This document shows, one piece after another, positions 16,719 through 26,083 of a DNA stretch of 64,000 bases (within the stretch, counting starts at the first letter, position 1; every line of letters starts with the position of its first letter). The stretch lies in NCBI GenBank assembly GCA_902493595.1, contig CABUPU010000007.1, positions 1-64,000 of the forward strand. The letters are read 5' to 3'. The DNA is from an uncultured Mycoplasma sp. Its GTDB lineage: Bacteria > Bacillota_I > Bacilli_A > RF39 > UBA660. Below the pieces are notes generated by a model. The model was not told the origin of the DNA and did not search any database. It worked only from the letters and a program-made list of their open reading frames with translations. Made by a program: the position numbers and the translations under genes.

Positions 16719-17675
16719 TTCAATAATTTTATCATTAAATTCTAGGTAATAATTTTTATCAAAGTTATGTTCTTCGATTTCTACTTTACCAGAATCAACC
16801 TCCATAAGTGATTTAGTATCAATTAAAAAGTACTTATGATATAAATAATCTTTACCATCATCACTAACTGGGTCATCCCAAGTTAAGTCTAAATGTAAAA
16901 ATTTTCCATCAAGATTTACTGCGTTCCAAATATGTCCATTTGAAGAACTTCCTGAACCTTTTGTAGTTGCTATTTTATAGTTTGGAATACCAAGTTTTGT
17001 TAAATAAATTGCCATTAAGTCTGTATAGCCGTTGCAAGTGGCATATCCCTCGAATAAAGGTCCATATGCAATATAAGATAAAAATTTACTATCTCCATTT
17101 TTATTTCTTTCAACATCATATTTTGCATTATTTATTATATAATCATGTAATACCTTAATCTTTTCATAATTTGTCATATTATCATTTACAAGCTCTTTTA
17201 ACAAAGAGTTTGTTTTATTTTCAATTTTTTTGATTTGCTCTTTATTATATAAATAATTTATTTCAATTGTTATTTCACCAGATTCCATTATACTTGTTTT
17301 AATATTTGTAAAACTATTATAAGGATGAACATAGTTATTTATATGAGTAAGGGTAATGTCATCTTTAGAAATGTTTTCTACATCATTAATACATTTTTCA
17401 TATTCACTAGGGCAATAAAAGGTAAAAAAGTCCCATCCATAATTAATAGTAGTATAAATTATTTTTAATAAATCGTTATAGGAATAAGGTACAAAGCTAT
17501 CAGTATTTTGAATAAAAATAAAGTTATCATTTTTGGCATATTCATTTCTTTCTTTTATAATTACCTCTTGATTACCAGTAATTTTTTTTGCAATGAAATC
17601 ACTAATATAATTTGACTTATATGATATAACTAATAATAATAAAGCACATATAATGCTAATAATAAATTTCTTCAT
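16707..17675 (-). CDS. Membrane-anchored transglutaminase-like protein
   Basis: 322 residues with an N-terminal signal anchor (KKFIISIICALLLLVISY). The C-terminal half has the transglutaminase-like triad: Cys in GYATCNGYTDLMA, His in NGHIWNAVNLDG, and Asp in LDLTWDDPVSD. It is likely an extracellular protease-like or cross-linking enzyme; the substrate is unknown. The converging gene miaA ends 5 bases away. Confidence 0.85.
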   Translation of the reverse strand: MKKFIISIICALLLLVISYKSNYISDFIAKKITGNQEVIIKERNEYAKNDNFIFIQNTDSFVPYSYNDLLKIIYTTINYGWDFFTFYCPSEYEKCINDVENISKDDITLTHINNYVHPYNSFTNIKTSIMESGEITIEINYLYNKEQIKKIENKTNSLLKELVNDNMTNYEKIKVLHDYIINNAKYDVERNKNGDSKFLSYIAYGPLFEGYATCNGYTDLMAIYLTKLGIPNYKIATTKGSGSSSNGHIWNAVNLDGKFLHLDLTWDDPVSDDGKDYLYHKYFLIDTKSLMEVDSGKVEIEEHNFDKNYYLEFNDKIIELKK

Positions 17676-17707
17676 AAGAATATTTTAACAAAAAATAGGC
17701 AATAAAA

Positions 17708-17731
17708 AAAGCAGTTTTTATTAACTACTTC
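17708..17731 (-). terminator. Terminator after rpsT
   Basis: On the minus strand AGTAGTT (17723-17729) pairs with AACTGCT (17710-17716, one G-U), followed by Ts; the stem overlaps the rpsT stop. Confidence 0.75.
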
Positions 17732-17988
17732 ATATTTTTGATTTTTAATGATAATCTTGATTTTTGTCTATCAGTAGTGTTTGATTTGATTAAGCCTTTG
17801 CTTAATGCGCTATCGCATGCTTTTTGAAAATCTTTATATAACTTAGAAGCGCCTTCTTTATCTTCAGCGGCAATTAATTTTTCTATATCTTTGATTAAAT
17901 TTTTAACTTTAGCTTTTGCTTCATGGTTATTATCAGTTTTTTTTGCGATAACTTTAATTGCTTTTTTTGAACTTTTGATATTTGCCAT
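17725..17988 (-). CDS. rpsT: 30S ribosomal protein S20
   Basis: 87 residues, lysine-rich and helical, starting MANIKSSKKAIKV and ending with TDRQKSRLSLKIKNMK, the S20 pattern. It binds 16S rRNA early in 30S assembly. GGAAGGAAGAAAAATT precedes the ATG. It is divergent from the RNase J-like gene. Confidence 0.95.
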   Translation of the reverse strand: MANIKSSKKAIKVIAKKTDNNHEAKAKVKNLIKDIEKLIAAEDKEGASKLYKDFQKACDSALSKGLIKSNTTDRQKSRLSLKIKNMK

Positions 17989-18105
17989 AATTTTTCTTCC
18001 TTCCTTTTTGCATAACTATTTTATCAAATGTTTTAGTAACTTTCAAGCACTTTTGTATTAAAAGATTAGTTTTATGGCATTTTTAGTAGGCAAAAGTCAT
18101 TGCAC

Positions 18106-18134
18106 TTGATATTTTTCTTATAATTTGATAAAAT
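18106..18134 (+). promoter_or_regulatory. Sigma-A promoter of the RNase J-like gene
   Basis: TTGATA (18106-18111), 17-base spacer, TAAAAT (18129-18134). Confidence 0.7.
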
Positions 18135-18174
18135 ACTTGTAGCCAAGAAAACTTTATAGAAAAGAGTGATAATT

Positions 18175-19809
18175 ATGTGTAAAATAAAAATTTTTGGTTT
18201 GGGCGGTTTAAATGAAAATGGTAAAAACTGCTATGTTGTCGAGGTAGATAACGATATATTCGTATTTGATGCTGGTTTAAAATATGCTACAGGTAACCTT
18301 TTAGGAATTGATTATATAATACCTGATTTTAGTTATTTAATAAAAAATAAAAAAAGAATTAAGGGTGTATTCATAACTCATGGTCATCAAGAAAACATGG
18401 GTAGTGTAGTTGACTTATTAAATCAAATTCCAACACTTAAAATATACGCAACAAAATTTACAAAGTTTTGTTTAATGGAAGATGGTGTAAACGAGGAAAA
18501 TATTATTGAAATAAAAGCTCATAAAAAGATGAATTTTGGAGTTTGCTCAATATTTCCAATTGAAATGTCACATTCTGTACCAGATGCAGTAATGTATGTT
18601 TTAAATACACCTGATGGGTCAGTTTGTTATACTGGAGACTTTACTATAGATCCAGCGATGATGGGACACTATGAAATGGATTTAGGAAAAATTGCATACA
18701 TTGGAAAACAAGGTGTTCTTGCACTTTTATGTGAATCTATATTTTCTGAAAATCCAGGCCATACTTCTCCGAAACATAAACTAACTTCATTTTTCAAAGA
18801 TATTATAAAACATAATGAAAAAAGAATTATTTTTAGTGTATTACCAGATCATTTATATACTATTGAGGAAATATTTAATGCTTGTGCAAATACTCATAGA
18901 AAAGTAGTTGTTATGGGTAAAAAATTACAAAATATGATTAACTATTCAATAGAGAATAAATATCTAACTGTTGAAGAGGGAATCATTGGTGATCTAGGTA
19001 ATTTAAAAGATAGTAATGCAATTGTTCTTATTAGTGATGATAGAGCAAATCCCTATGCAAATATTAATAAGATATTTACGGGTTATGATAAATTTGTAAA
19101 TTTACAGCCGAGTGATACTATTGTTTTTGCAGAACCTAAATATGATAGTAGTGAAAAGTTATTTGTAAAAATAGAAAATGAACTTGCAAAATATGGATGT
19201 AATGTTGTTGATATTCCTAAAAATTATTCAATACTTCAACATGCCTCAAAAGAGGATTTAATGCTTATGATAAAACTTGTTAATCCTACATATTATATGC
19301 CCGTAAAAGGAGATTATCGTTATATGGTAGGTAATGCAAATGTTGCTTCTTCATTAGGAATTAGTAATGAAAATATCATTTTAAAACAAAATGGTGATAT
19401 TGTTAATATTGATGATAAAGTACTTCAAGATAAATTTGAACATTTTAATGTTGATGACATATTTATTGATGGAAAAAGTTCTGATGATATTGGTGATTTA
19501 GTTATCAAAGATAGAGAAGTTTTAGCGGAAAACGGAATAGTTTTAATTAGTGCAACTGTATCAAAAAAGGAAAAAGTTCTTTTGGTAGGTCCTGAAATAG
19601 TTACTCGTGGATTTATTTATGTTAAAGATTCTAAAGAGATGATTGAGAAAATTAAAAAGATATGTGAAAAGGTTATTAATGATAATATAACTCCTAAATA
19701 TGTTGATTATAATTTAATTAGAACTCAAATTAGAGAGGAATTAGGAAAATATTTATACGAAGAAACTGAATGTAAGCCAATGATTATAGCAGTTGTTCAA
19801 GAAGTTTAA
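18175..19809 (+). CDS. RNase J family protein with degenerate active site (J2-like)
   Basis: 544 residues with the RNase J layout: metallo-beta-lactamase, beta-CASP and C-terminal domains. The metal motif HxHxDH reads HGHQEN (near residue 75), so the Asp and last His are replaced. The PIHGEYR-type stretch reads PVKGDYR, and the SGHG stretch reads LQHA. HSVPD and YTGDF are intact. RNase J2 paralogues are known as weak partners of RNase J1, which fits. GAGTGAT at 18164-18170 selects the ATG at 18175. An active J1 is expected elsewhere in the genome. Confidence 0.85.
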   Translation: MCKIKIFGLGGLNENGKNCYVVEVDNDIFVFDAGLKYATGNLLGIDYIIPDFSYLIKNKKRIKGVFITHGHQENMGSVVDLLNQIPTLKIYATKFTKFCLMEDGVNEENIIEIKAHKKMNFGVCSIFPIEMSHSVPDAVMYVLNTPDGSVCYTGDFTIDPAMMGHYEMDLGKIAYIGKQGVLALLCESIFSENPGHTSPKHKLTSFFKDIIKHNEKRIIFSVLPDHLYTIEEIFNACANTHRKVVVMGKKLQNMINYSIENKYLTVEEGIIGDLGNLKDSNAIVLISDDRANPYANINKIFTGYDKFVNLQPSDTIVFAEPKYDSSEKLFVKIENELAKYGCNVVDIPKNYSILQHASKEDLMLMIKLVNPTYYMPVKGDYRYMVGNANVASSLGISNENIILKQNGDIVNIDDKVLQDKFEHFNVDDIFIDGKSSDDIGDLVIKDREVLAENGIVLISATVSKKEKVLLVGPEIVTRGFIYVKDSKEMIEKIKKICEKVINDNITPKYVDYNLIRTQIREELGKYLYEETECKPMIIAVVQEV

Positions 19810-19836
19810 AGTATACCAAAAAGGTGTACTTTTTTA
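19810..19836 (+). terminator. Terminator after RNase J-like gene
   Basis: AGTATACC (19810-19817) pairs with GGTGTACT (19823-19830, one G-U), followed by Ts. Confidence 0.85.
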
Positions 19837-19886
19837 TTGAAAATAAATATAAAAGTGATAAAATACTTTATGAAAGGGAAAATAGT

Positions 19887-20501
19887 ATGAATGTTAATTA
19901 TGATAATGTTTTTAAAGACATAATAAAAAATATAAAAGGAACTCCTAGAGTTTTGTTACATAGTTGCTGTGCACCTTGCTCATCTCAAGTACTTGCAAGA
20001 TTATCAGACAACTTTTTAGTAACTGTTTTATATTACAATCCAAATATTGAACCATTTTCTGAATATGAAAAAAGAAAAGAGGAACAAAAAAGGTTTATCA
20101 AGTCATTTCCTAGTAAAAATCAAATATCCTTTTTAGATTGTGATTATGAAAATGAAAAATTTAAAGTTATGGCTAAAGGTTTGGAAAATATGCCCGAAGG
20201 TGGAGAAAGATGTCATAAGTGTTATACTTTAAGGATGGAGAAGACTGCAATTCTTGCTAAAGAAAATAACTTTAATTATTTTTGTACTACTTTATCGGTT
20301 AGCCCTTTTAAAAATTCTCGAGTATTAAATGAAATAGGAAATATGCTAGAGAAAAAATATGATATAAAGTATTTATATTCTGATTTTAAAAAAGAAGATG
20401 GTTATAAAAAATCAATTGAATATTCCAAAAAATATAATTTATATAGACAAAATTATTGTGGATGTATTTATTCTAAGAAAAACAAAAAAGAAATAAACTA
20501 A
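19887..20501 (+). CDS. queH: Epoxyqueuosine reductase QueH
   Basis: 204 residues with the cysteine sets of QueH: HSCCAPCSS near the N-terminus, GGERCHKCYTLRM near residue 107, and NYCGCIYS at the C-terminus. These ligate the iron-sulfur cluster and metal. It performs the last step of queuosine synthesis in tRNA anticodons. GAAAGGGA at 19872-19879 selects the ATG at 19887; an upstream start at 19824 would run through the preceding terminator. Confidence 0.93.
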   Translation: MNVNYDNVFKDIIKNIKGTPRVLLHSCCAPCSSQVLARLSDNFLVTVLYYNPNIEPFSEYEKRKEEQKRFIKSFPSKNQISFLDCDYENEKFKVMAKGLENMPEGGERCHKCYTLRMEKTAILAKENNFNYFCTTLSVSPFKNSRVLNEIGNMLEKKYDIKYLYSDFKKEDGYKKSIEYSKKYNLYRQNYCGCIYSKKNKKEIN

Positions 20502-20524
20502 TTTGTAATTTATTTCTTTTCTTT
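20486..20524 (+). terminator. Bidirectional terminator between queH and uvrB
   Basis: AAAAGAAATAAA (20486-20497) is perfectly complementary to TTTATTTCTTTT (20509-20520); T-rich sequence follows on both strands. Confidence 0.85.
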
Positions 20525-22456
20525 TAGTTCAAATAAAATATCTCTAAGTTCCATTGCTTTTTCAAAATCTAATGCTTTTGCAGCCTCTTTCATTTCATTT
20601 TCAATTTTAATTAGCATTTCTTTCTTAGATTGTTTACTAATTTTTTTGTTACCTTTGGTTTCATCATCAGTAGTAGGTATATCTTTAATACTTTTTATGA
20701 TTGTTTGAGGTTCAATGCCATGATCTTTATTATATTTTTCTTGGATTGCCCTTCTTCGAGAGGTTTCTTTAATTGCTTCATCCATAGCCTGGGAAATAGT
20801 ATCAGCATACATAATTACATGTCCATTTTTATTTCTTGCGGCTCTTCCAATAGTTTGAATTAAACTTCTTGTACTTCTTAAAAATCCTTGTTTATCAGCA
20901 TCAAGTATGCAAATAAGACTTACTTCAGGAATATCTAATCCCTCCCTTAAAAGGTTTATTCCAACAATACAGTCATATTTACCACATCTTAAATCATGAA
21001 TAATTTTAAGTCTATCTAAAGTTTTAATTTCATTATGTAAATAAGCAACTTTAATATTAAGATTTTTTAAATAATCAGTTAGTTCCTCACTCATTTTAAT
21101 AGTTAGAGTAGTAATTAATACTCTTTCATTTTTTTCTTTACATAAATTAATTTGTGATACGATATCATCAATTTGTCCTTCGGTTTTCTTAACTTCAATA
21201 GTAGGGTCAAGAAGTCCTGTAGGTCTTATAATTTGCTCTATATATTTTCCACCAGTAAGTGATAATTCATAATCACCAGGAGTTGCTGATACATATATAA
21301 CTTCATTAATTTTTTCATTAAATTCCTCGAACTTTAATGGTCTATTATCAAGGGCAGAGGGAAGTCTAAATCCATAATCCACTAAAGTTTGTTTACGCAT
21401 TCTATCTCCGTTATACATTGCTCGTACTTGAGGTATGGTTACATGACTTTCATCAATTACCAAAAGGTAGTCTTTAGGAAAGAAATCCATAAGTGTTGTT
21501 GGAGTTTCTCCAGCCTCTTTTAAAGATAGGTGTCTAGAATAGTTTTCGATTCCATTACAAAATCCTGTTTCAAGAAGCATTTCCATATCATAGTTAGTTC
21601 TTTCTTTTAATCTTTGTTCCTCGATAAGTTTACCATTTTTATGAAGTTCTTTAAGTCTTTCATCAAGTTCTTTTTTTATATTGGCTACTGCTTTTTCTAA
21701 AGTTTCTTTACTTGTTACGAAAAGTGATGCTGGAGATATTATAACAGTTTGTTTTCTTTTAAGAACACTTCCTGTAAGAGGGTCAAATATAGTAATACTT
21801 TCAACTTTATCATCATCTAAATCAATTCTTATCGCTTCACTTTTTTCATTAATTGGAACTATATCAATACTATTTCCACGGACTCTAAATGTTCCACGAT
21901 GAAAATCAAGTTCATTTCTTTCATAAGTCATATCAACTAGTTTATTAATAATAAAATTTCTTGAAAATGTATCACCAATATTTATAACAAACATATTTTT
22001 TTCGTAATCTTCTTTTTGACCTATATTATATATACATGATACACTTGATACAACAATTACATCATCGTAATTGATAAGAGCGGAAGTTGCTTTATGTCTT
22101 AGTTCATCAATTTCATCATTTATTGAGGAATCTTTTTCAATATATGTATCTGATGATGGTACATAAGCCTCAGGTTGATAATAGTCATAGTATGATACAA
22201 AGTATTCTACATGATTTTCTGGAAACATTTCCTTAAGTTCGGCATAAAGTTGTCCAGCAAGTGTTTTATTATGTGATAAAACTAAAGTAGGTTTACCAGT
22301 TTTTTCTATAACATTAGCAATTGTAAAGGTTTTTCCAGTACCAGTGGCCCCCAAAAGAACTTGATTTTTTTCGTGATTATTTAAGCCATTTACTAATTTA
22401 TCTATTGCTTCATTTTGATCTCCAGCAGGAGAGAATTTACTAACTAATTTAAACAT
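20510..22456 (-). CDS. uvrB: Excinuclease ABC subunit B
   Basis: 648 residues: Walker A GATGTGKT near 37, the beta-hairpin segment YYDYYQPEAYVP, DESHVT (Walker B), YVSATPGDYE, helicase motifs GINLLREGLDIPEV and QTIGRAARN, and a C-terminal UVR domain (KALDFEKAMELRD). It verifies lesions and loads UvrC in nucleotide excision repair. TTGGAGGAAGT selects the ATG at 22456. uvrA and uvrC are not in the window. Confidence 0.97.
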   Translation of the reverse strand: MFKLVSKFSPAGDQNEAIDKLVNGLNNHEKNQVLLGATGTGKTFTIANVIEKTGKPTLVLSHNKTLAGQLYAELKEMFPENHVEYFVSYYDYYQPEAYVPSSDTYIEKDSSINDEIDELRHKATSALINYDDVIVVSSVSCIYNIGQKEDYEKNMFVINIGDTFSRNFIINKLVDMTYERNELDFHRGTFRVRGNSIDIVPINEKSEAIRIDLDDDKVESITIFDPLTGSVLKRKQTVIISPASLFVTSKETLEKAVANIKKELDERLKELHKNGKLIEEQRLKERTNYDMEMLLETGFCNGIENYSRHLSLKEAGETPTTLMDFFPKDYLLVIDESHVTIPQVRAMYNGDRMRKQTLVDYGFRLPSALDNRPLKFEEFNEKINEVIYVSATPGDYELSLTGGKYIEQIIRPTGLLDPTIEVKKTEGQIDDIVSQINLCKEKNERVLITTLTIKMSEELTDYLKNLNIKVAYLHNEIKTLDRLKIIHDLRCGKYDCIVGINLLREGLDIPEVSLICILDADKQGFLRSTRSLIQTIGRAARNKNGHVIMYADTISQAMDEAIKETSRRRAIQEKYNKDHGIEPQTIIKSIKDIPTTDDETKGNKKISKQSKKEMLIKIENEMKEAAKALDFEKAMELRDILFELKEKK

Positions 22457-22548
22457 ACTTCCTCCAATCAAACATATTTTATCACATTATTATCTTTATT
22501 AGTATGGTAATCTTTAACAAAACTATTAATTTATATTTTTTTGAATTC

Positions 22549-22602
22549 TGTATAATCCATTTTTTTATTTAAATTTTATCAAAAATATGATACCATTAAT
22601 AT
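22549..22602. repeat. 54-bp direct repeat, copy 1 (Fic islet)
   Basis: Identical to 23263-23316. It ends shortly before the Fic start and carries the promoter-like stretch TATGATACCATTAATAT. Confidence 0.92.
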
Positions 22603-22618
22603 AGAAAACGAGGTAATT

Positions 22619-23269
22619 ATGAAAAGTAAATATAATATGAGTGTTCAAGATAATATTTTTTTTGCTAAAAGAAAAATAATTGATAATTTATATAAAAGTG
22701 CTAATTTAGAGGGAATTGCTATCACATTTGCCGATACAGTAGCATTTTATAATAATGTAAATACTGGAAATATTTCTATAGATGATATGTTAAAATTAAA
22801 AGGATTGAAAGACTGCTGGGAAATGGTTCTTGGAAGTATCGAAGAGCCACTTACTATGGATTATATTAAAAAAGTTCATTTTGAAATTTGTAAAGGTCAA
22901 AGTGTAAGTCCCCTTGGAGAATATAGAGACTGTGGTGTGGGTATTACAGGAACAAACTGGAGACCAAAACTTCCTAGTGAGTGTGATTATGACAAAGAAC
23001 TTGCTAATATTATGAAAATAGATAGTCCAATTGATAGATGTATTACCTTATTTTGCTGGATACAAAGAAGCCAAATGTTTAAAGATGGTAATAAAAGAGT
23101 TGCTAATTTAGTGGCAAATAAAGAAATGATTAAAAATGGACAAGGTATTATAGCAATACCTGTAGATAAAATAGGACAGTACTTTAATGAATTAATTAAT
23201 TTTTATGAAACAGGTAGTTATGAAAATATTAAAAAGTGGATTTATACAAATGCAATAGATGGTGTATAA
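22619..23269 (+). CDS. Fic-family protein lacking the catalytic His
   Basis: 216 residues. The Fic core motif H-x-F-x-D-G-N-K-R reads SQMFKDGNKRVANL near residue 158, with Gln in place of the catalytic His. An N-terminal inhibitory motif S-x-x-x-E-G is present (SANLEG, near 27). Fic proteins transfer AMP or other nucleotides to protein side chains. Without the His this one may be inactive, or may belong to a clade that uses Gln. The gene with its promoter lies between two identical 54-bp repeats, and the second repeat includes its stop codon. Confidence 0.82.
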   Translation: MKSKYNMSVQDNIFFAKRKIIDNLYKSANLEGIAITFADTVAFYNNVNTGNISIDDMLKLKGLKDCWEMVLGSIEEPLTMDYIKKVHFEICKGQSVSPLGEYRDCGVGITGTNWRPKLPSECDYDKELANIMKIDSPIDRCITLFCWIQRSQMFKDGNKRVANLVANKEMIKNGQGIIAIPVDKIGQYFNELINFYETGSYENIKKWIYTNAIDGV

Positions 23270-23316
23270 TCCATTTTTTTATTTAAATTTTATCAAAAAT
23301 ATGATACCATTAATAT
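23263..23316. repeat. 54-bp direct repeat, copy 2 (Fic islet)
   Basis: Identical to 22549-22602; it overlaps the last 7 bases of the Fic gene and supplies the promoter region of the pyrophosphatase gene. Confidence 0.92.
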
Positions 23317-23327
23317 GGTGATAGTAG

Positions 23328-24944
23328 ATGAAACAAATATATGTTTTTGGTCATAAAAATCCAGACACGGATTCAGTATGTAGTGCAATTGCTTTAGCAT
23401 ACCTTAAAAATATGCAAGGAATACCTGCAACACCTAAAGTTATAGGTCAAGTTAATAATGGAACAAAATATGTTTTAAATTATTTTAATACACCTGTTCC
23501 TTCATATTTAAATGATGTTAAAGTACAAATAAAAGATTTAAAATATGAAAAAGGTGCCTTTATAAATGAATATGAAAGTATAGGTAATACTATTAAATTT
23601 ATGAAAGATAAAGATTTAAATGCTATACCACTTGTAGATGAAAAAAAGATATTAACTGGTTATATAAATTTAAAGGATGTTGTAAACTATCTTGCACTCG
23701 AAGATAAAACTACACTTCATACATCACTTAAGAATATAATAGAACTTTTAGATGGAACTATTTTATGTGGACAAATTGAGGAAGTTTTAGGTAAAACAAT
23801 TTATATAACTTGCTCAAATGAAGAGTTTTCAAGAAAAAATGAACTTGATGAAAATACTATTTTAGTTGTCGGAGATAGATATCATATAATAGAAAATGCT
23901 ATAAGTAAAAAGGTAAAATTAATTATTTTAACAAGGGGCAGAGTACTTCCAGAAAGATTATTAAAAAAAGCTAGAAAAAATAATGTAACAATAATAACTT
24001 GTAATCATTCAACTGCAACAATATGCTTTTTACTTCCAAATACTGGTTATATTAAAAATTTATGTAATAATGAAGGAAATCTTACTACTGTTAATATTCA
24101 TTCTTATTATACTGATTTTTTATCACTTACTAAAAGAATTAGTTATACAAATTATCCTGTTGTTAAAGATAATAATGAATGTTTAGGAGTTATTAAAGTA
24201 ACTCATATGAATGAATATGAAAAGAAAAAAGTTATTTTAGTAGACCATAATACATATTCTCAATCTATTGATGGACTTGAGGAAGCAGAAATATTAGAGA
24301 TCGTGGATCATCATAATCTTGGTGATATAGGTACTAAAGAACCAATTACATTTTTATGTAAACCTCTTGGATGTACCGCTACGATTATATATGAACAATT
24401 TATAAAAGAAAGAATTAAAATCCCAAGAGATATTGCAGGTCTTTTATTATCAGCGTTAATTTCAGATACCCTTTTGTTTTCCTCTCCAACTACAACTGAA
24501 GATGATATAAAATCTTCGAAAGAACTTGCAAAACTTGCAAAGGTAGATATAAATGAATATGGAATTCAAATGTTAAAAGAGGCATCTTCAATTAAGGGAT
24601 TAAGTGTAAAAGAATTAATACATCAAGACTTTAAAAATTATTCAGTTAATGATAAAGATTATGGTATTGCAGTTATTACCACTATGGATTTTGATGAAAT
24701 AGAAAAAGATATAGATAGTTATATTAATGAATTAAATGAAATGAGTGAAATAAATTATAAAGCAGTATTAATATTTATAACTGATATTTTGAAAAAGGGT
24801 AGTTATGTAATTTATAATGAGAATAGTAAAAATTTAATAAAAAATGCCTTTAATTTACAAGATGCTTATGAAGGAATATTTTTACCAGGTATAATGTCTC
24901 GTAAAAAACAGATACTTCCACTTATAATGAAAGTTATAGAGTAA
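23328..24944 (+). CDS. ppaC: Mn-dependent inorganic pyrophosphatase with CBS and DRTGG domains
   Basis: 538 residues. The N-terminal half DHH domain starts FGHKNPDTDSVCSAIA. A CBS domain pair split by a DRTGG domain lies at about 70-295, and DHH motif VDHHNLGDIG is near residue 326, followed by the DHHA2 domain. This is the nucleotide-regulated class II pyrophosphatase (family about 540-550 residues). AMP and ADP usually inhibit it and diadenosine polyphosphates activate it through the CBS pair. GGTGAT precedes the ATG. Confidence 0.93.
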   Translation: MKQIYVFGHKNPDTDSVCSAIALAYLKNMQGIPATPKVIGQVNNGTKYVLNYFNTPVPSYLNDVKVQIKDLKYEKGAFINEYESIGNTIKFMKDKDLNAIPLVDEKKILTGYINLKDVVNYLALEDKTTLHTSLKNIIELLDGTILCGQIEEVLGKTIYITCSNEEFSRKNELDENTILVVGDRYHIIENAISKKVKLIILTRGRVLPERLLKKARKNNVTIITCNHSTATICFLLPNTGYIKNLCNNEGNLTTVNIHSYYTDFLSLTKRISYTNYPVVKDNNECLGVIKVTHMNEYEKKKVILVDHNTYSQSIDGLEEAEILEIVDHHNLGDIGTKEPITFLCKPLGCTATIIYEQFIKERIKIPRDIAGLLLSALISDTLLFSSPTTTEDDIKSSKELAKLAKVDINEYGIQMLKEASSIKGLSVKELIHQDFKNYSVNDKDYGIAVITTMDFDEIEKDIDSYINELNEMSEINYKAVLIFITDILKKGSYVIYNENSKNLIKNAFNLQDAYEGIFLPGIMSRKKQILPLIMKVIE

Positions 24945-24959
24945 TCTATAATTTTTTTA

Positions 24960-24988
24960 TTTACATTCTTTTTTCTATGATTTATAAT
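24960..24988 (+). promoter_or_regulatory. Sigma-A promoter of the 25012 gene
   Basis: TTTACA (24960-24965), 17-base spacer, TATAAT (24983-24988). Confidence 0.75.
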
Positions 24989-25011
24989 CATTATAGAGGA
25001 GAGTGTGTGAT

Positions 25012-25878
25012 ATGAAAAATGAAATTAAAAATAATGAAAATAATAAAAAAAATATTTTAATATATTTAAGTATTTTATTAATTATTATAATAGGTATAGT
25101 AGTAAGTTTGATACTATTAAAAGATAAAAATGTATCAAATACAAATGAAAATAATAATATAATAAATGCAAATAAAACTATTGAAAATAATTATGTTGAT
25201 AATGTAATTAATAACGAAACAAATGAAAATAATATTGATTTTTATTTAGAAAATATAAGTGAAATTGATAATGATTTAATAGGATTTTATTTAACCAAAT
25301 CTGATTTTTATGATGCAAATGATATTTATACTAATTTTTATGATTTTTTACGACTAACTGAAAGTGAAAATAAGCAAGATGTTATTGTTGATAATGTTGT
25401 ATATAAAATTATATATTATTCTCATAAAAAATTATCTAATTTTAGTATAACGATTGATGATTTTAATAATATTATAAAAAGATATTATGATTTATCTAAT
25501 ATTGAAATTAATTTATCTAATTATAATTATAAATATGGTCTTGTCACGAAAAGTATAAGTTGTGATGATAAAGAATGTAAAATCACACAATATTTTGGTG
25601 GTGGAGTTGATCCAAATAAAGAAAGTTATATTATAGTTAATAGTCAAATGGATAAAGATAGTAAAGTCTTAAAGTTAACATACGTTTATGGTGTTCAAGA
25701 GTTAACTGATAATGATGAATATACATGTAAGTATTATTTAGATTCAAGTAAAACTAAATTTATAAAAGAAACAAATGATATGTGTAATAGTTCTGTTAAT
25801 TTCAATGAAACTTCTTCAAAAGAATTTACTTTTAAATTAAATGATCATAATGAATATAAAATTGTTTCATATGAATAA
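25012..25878 (+). CDS. Membrane-anchored extracellular protein, unknown
   Basis: 288 residues: a short charged N-terminus, one membrane segment (about 14-37), an Asn-rich linker of about 45 residues, then an outside domain of about 200 residues with four cysteines (SCDDKEC and two later). No family recognised. It resembles the 9140-9850 protein in plan, linker and promoter. GAGGAGAG at 24996-25003 selects the ATG at 25012. Confidence 0.6.
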   Translation: MKNEIKNNENNKKNILIYLSILLIIIIGIVVSLILLKDKNVSNTNENNNIINANKTIENNYVDNVINNETNENNIDFYLENISEIDNDLIGFYLTKSDFYDANDIYTNFYDFLRLTESENKQDVIVDNVVYKIIYYSHKKLSNFSITIDDFNNIIKRYYDLSNIEINLSNYNYKYGLVTKSISCDDKECKITQYFGGGVDPNKESYIIVNSQMDKDSKVLKLTYVYGVQELTDNDEYTCKYYLDSSKTKFIKETNDMCNSSVNFNETSSKEFTFKLNDHNEYKIVSYE

Positions 25879-25923
25879 TATGGCTCTTTAAAATCTAGTG
25901 TGAAGTTGAGCTGAAAAAACAAT

Positions 25924-25956
25924 AATATAGGTTATAAATTAATCTATATTTTTTTA
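25924..25956 (+). terminator. Terminator after the 25012 gene
   Basis: AATATAG (25924-25930) pairs with CTATATT (25944-25950), followed by a T run. Confidence 0.7.
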
Positions 25957-26083
25957 ATGATGTATATTAGTATCACATGGTAAGCGAAAAAAACAAATTG
26001 TTTACATATTATATGTTTATTTTTTAGTAAAAGAGGTGATAACAAATTAAAACATATAGATTTTGATATTTTAGTATATATTA

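Noticed and set aside
22436..22490. A LexA-like site before uvrB.
   Set aside because: Only one half-site (GTTT) is good; the other arm differs at two or more key bases, so I do not call it.
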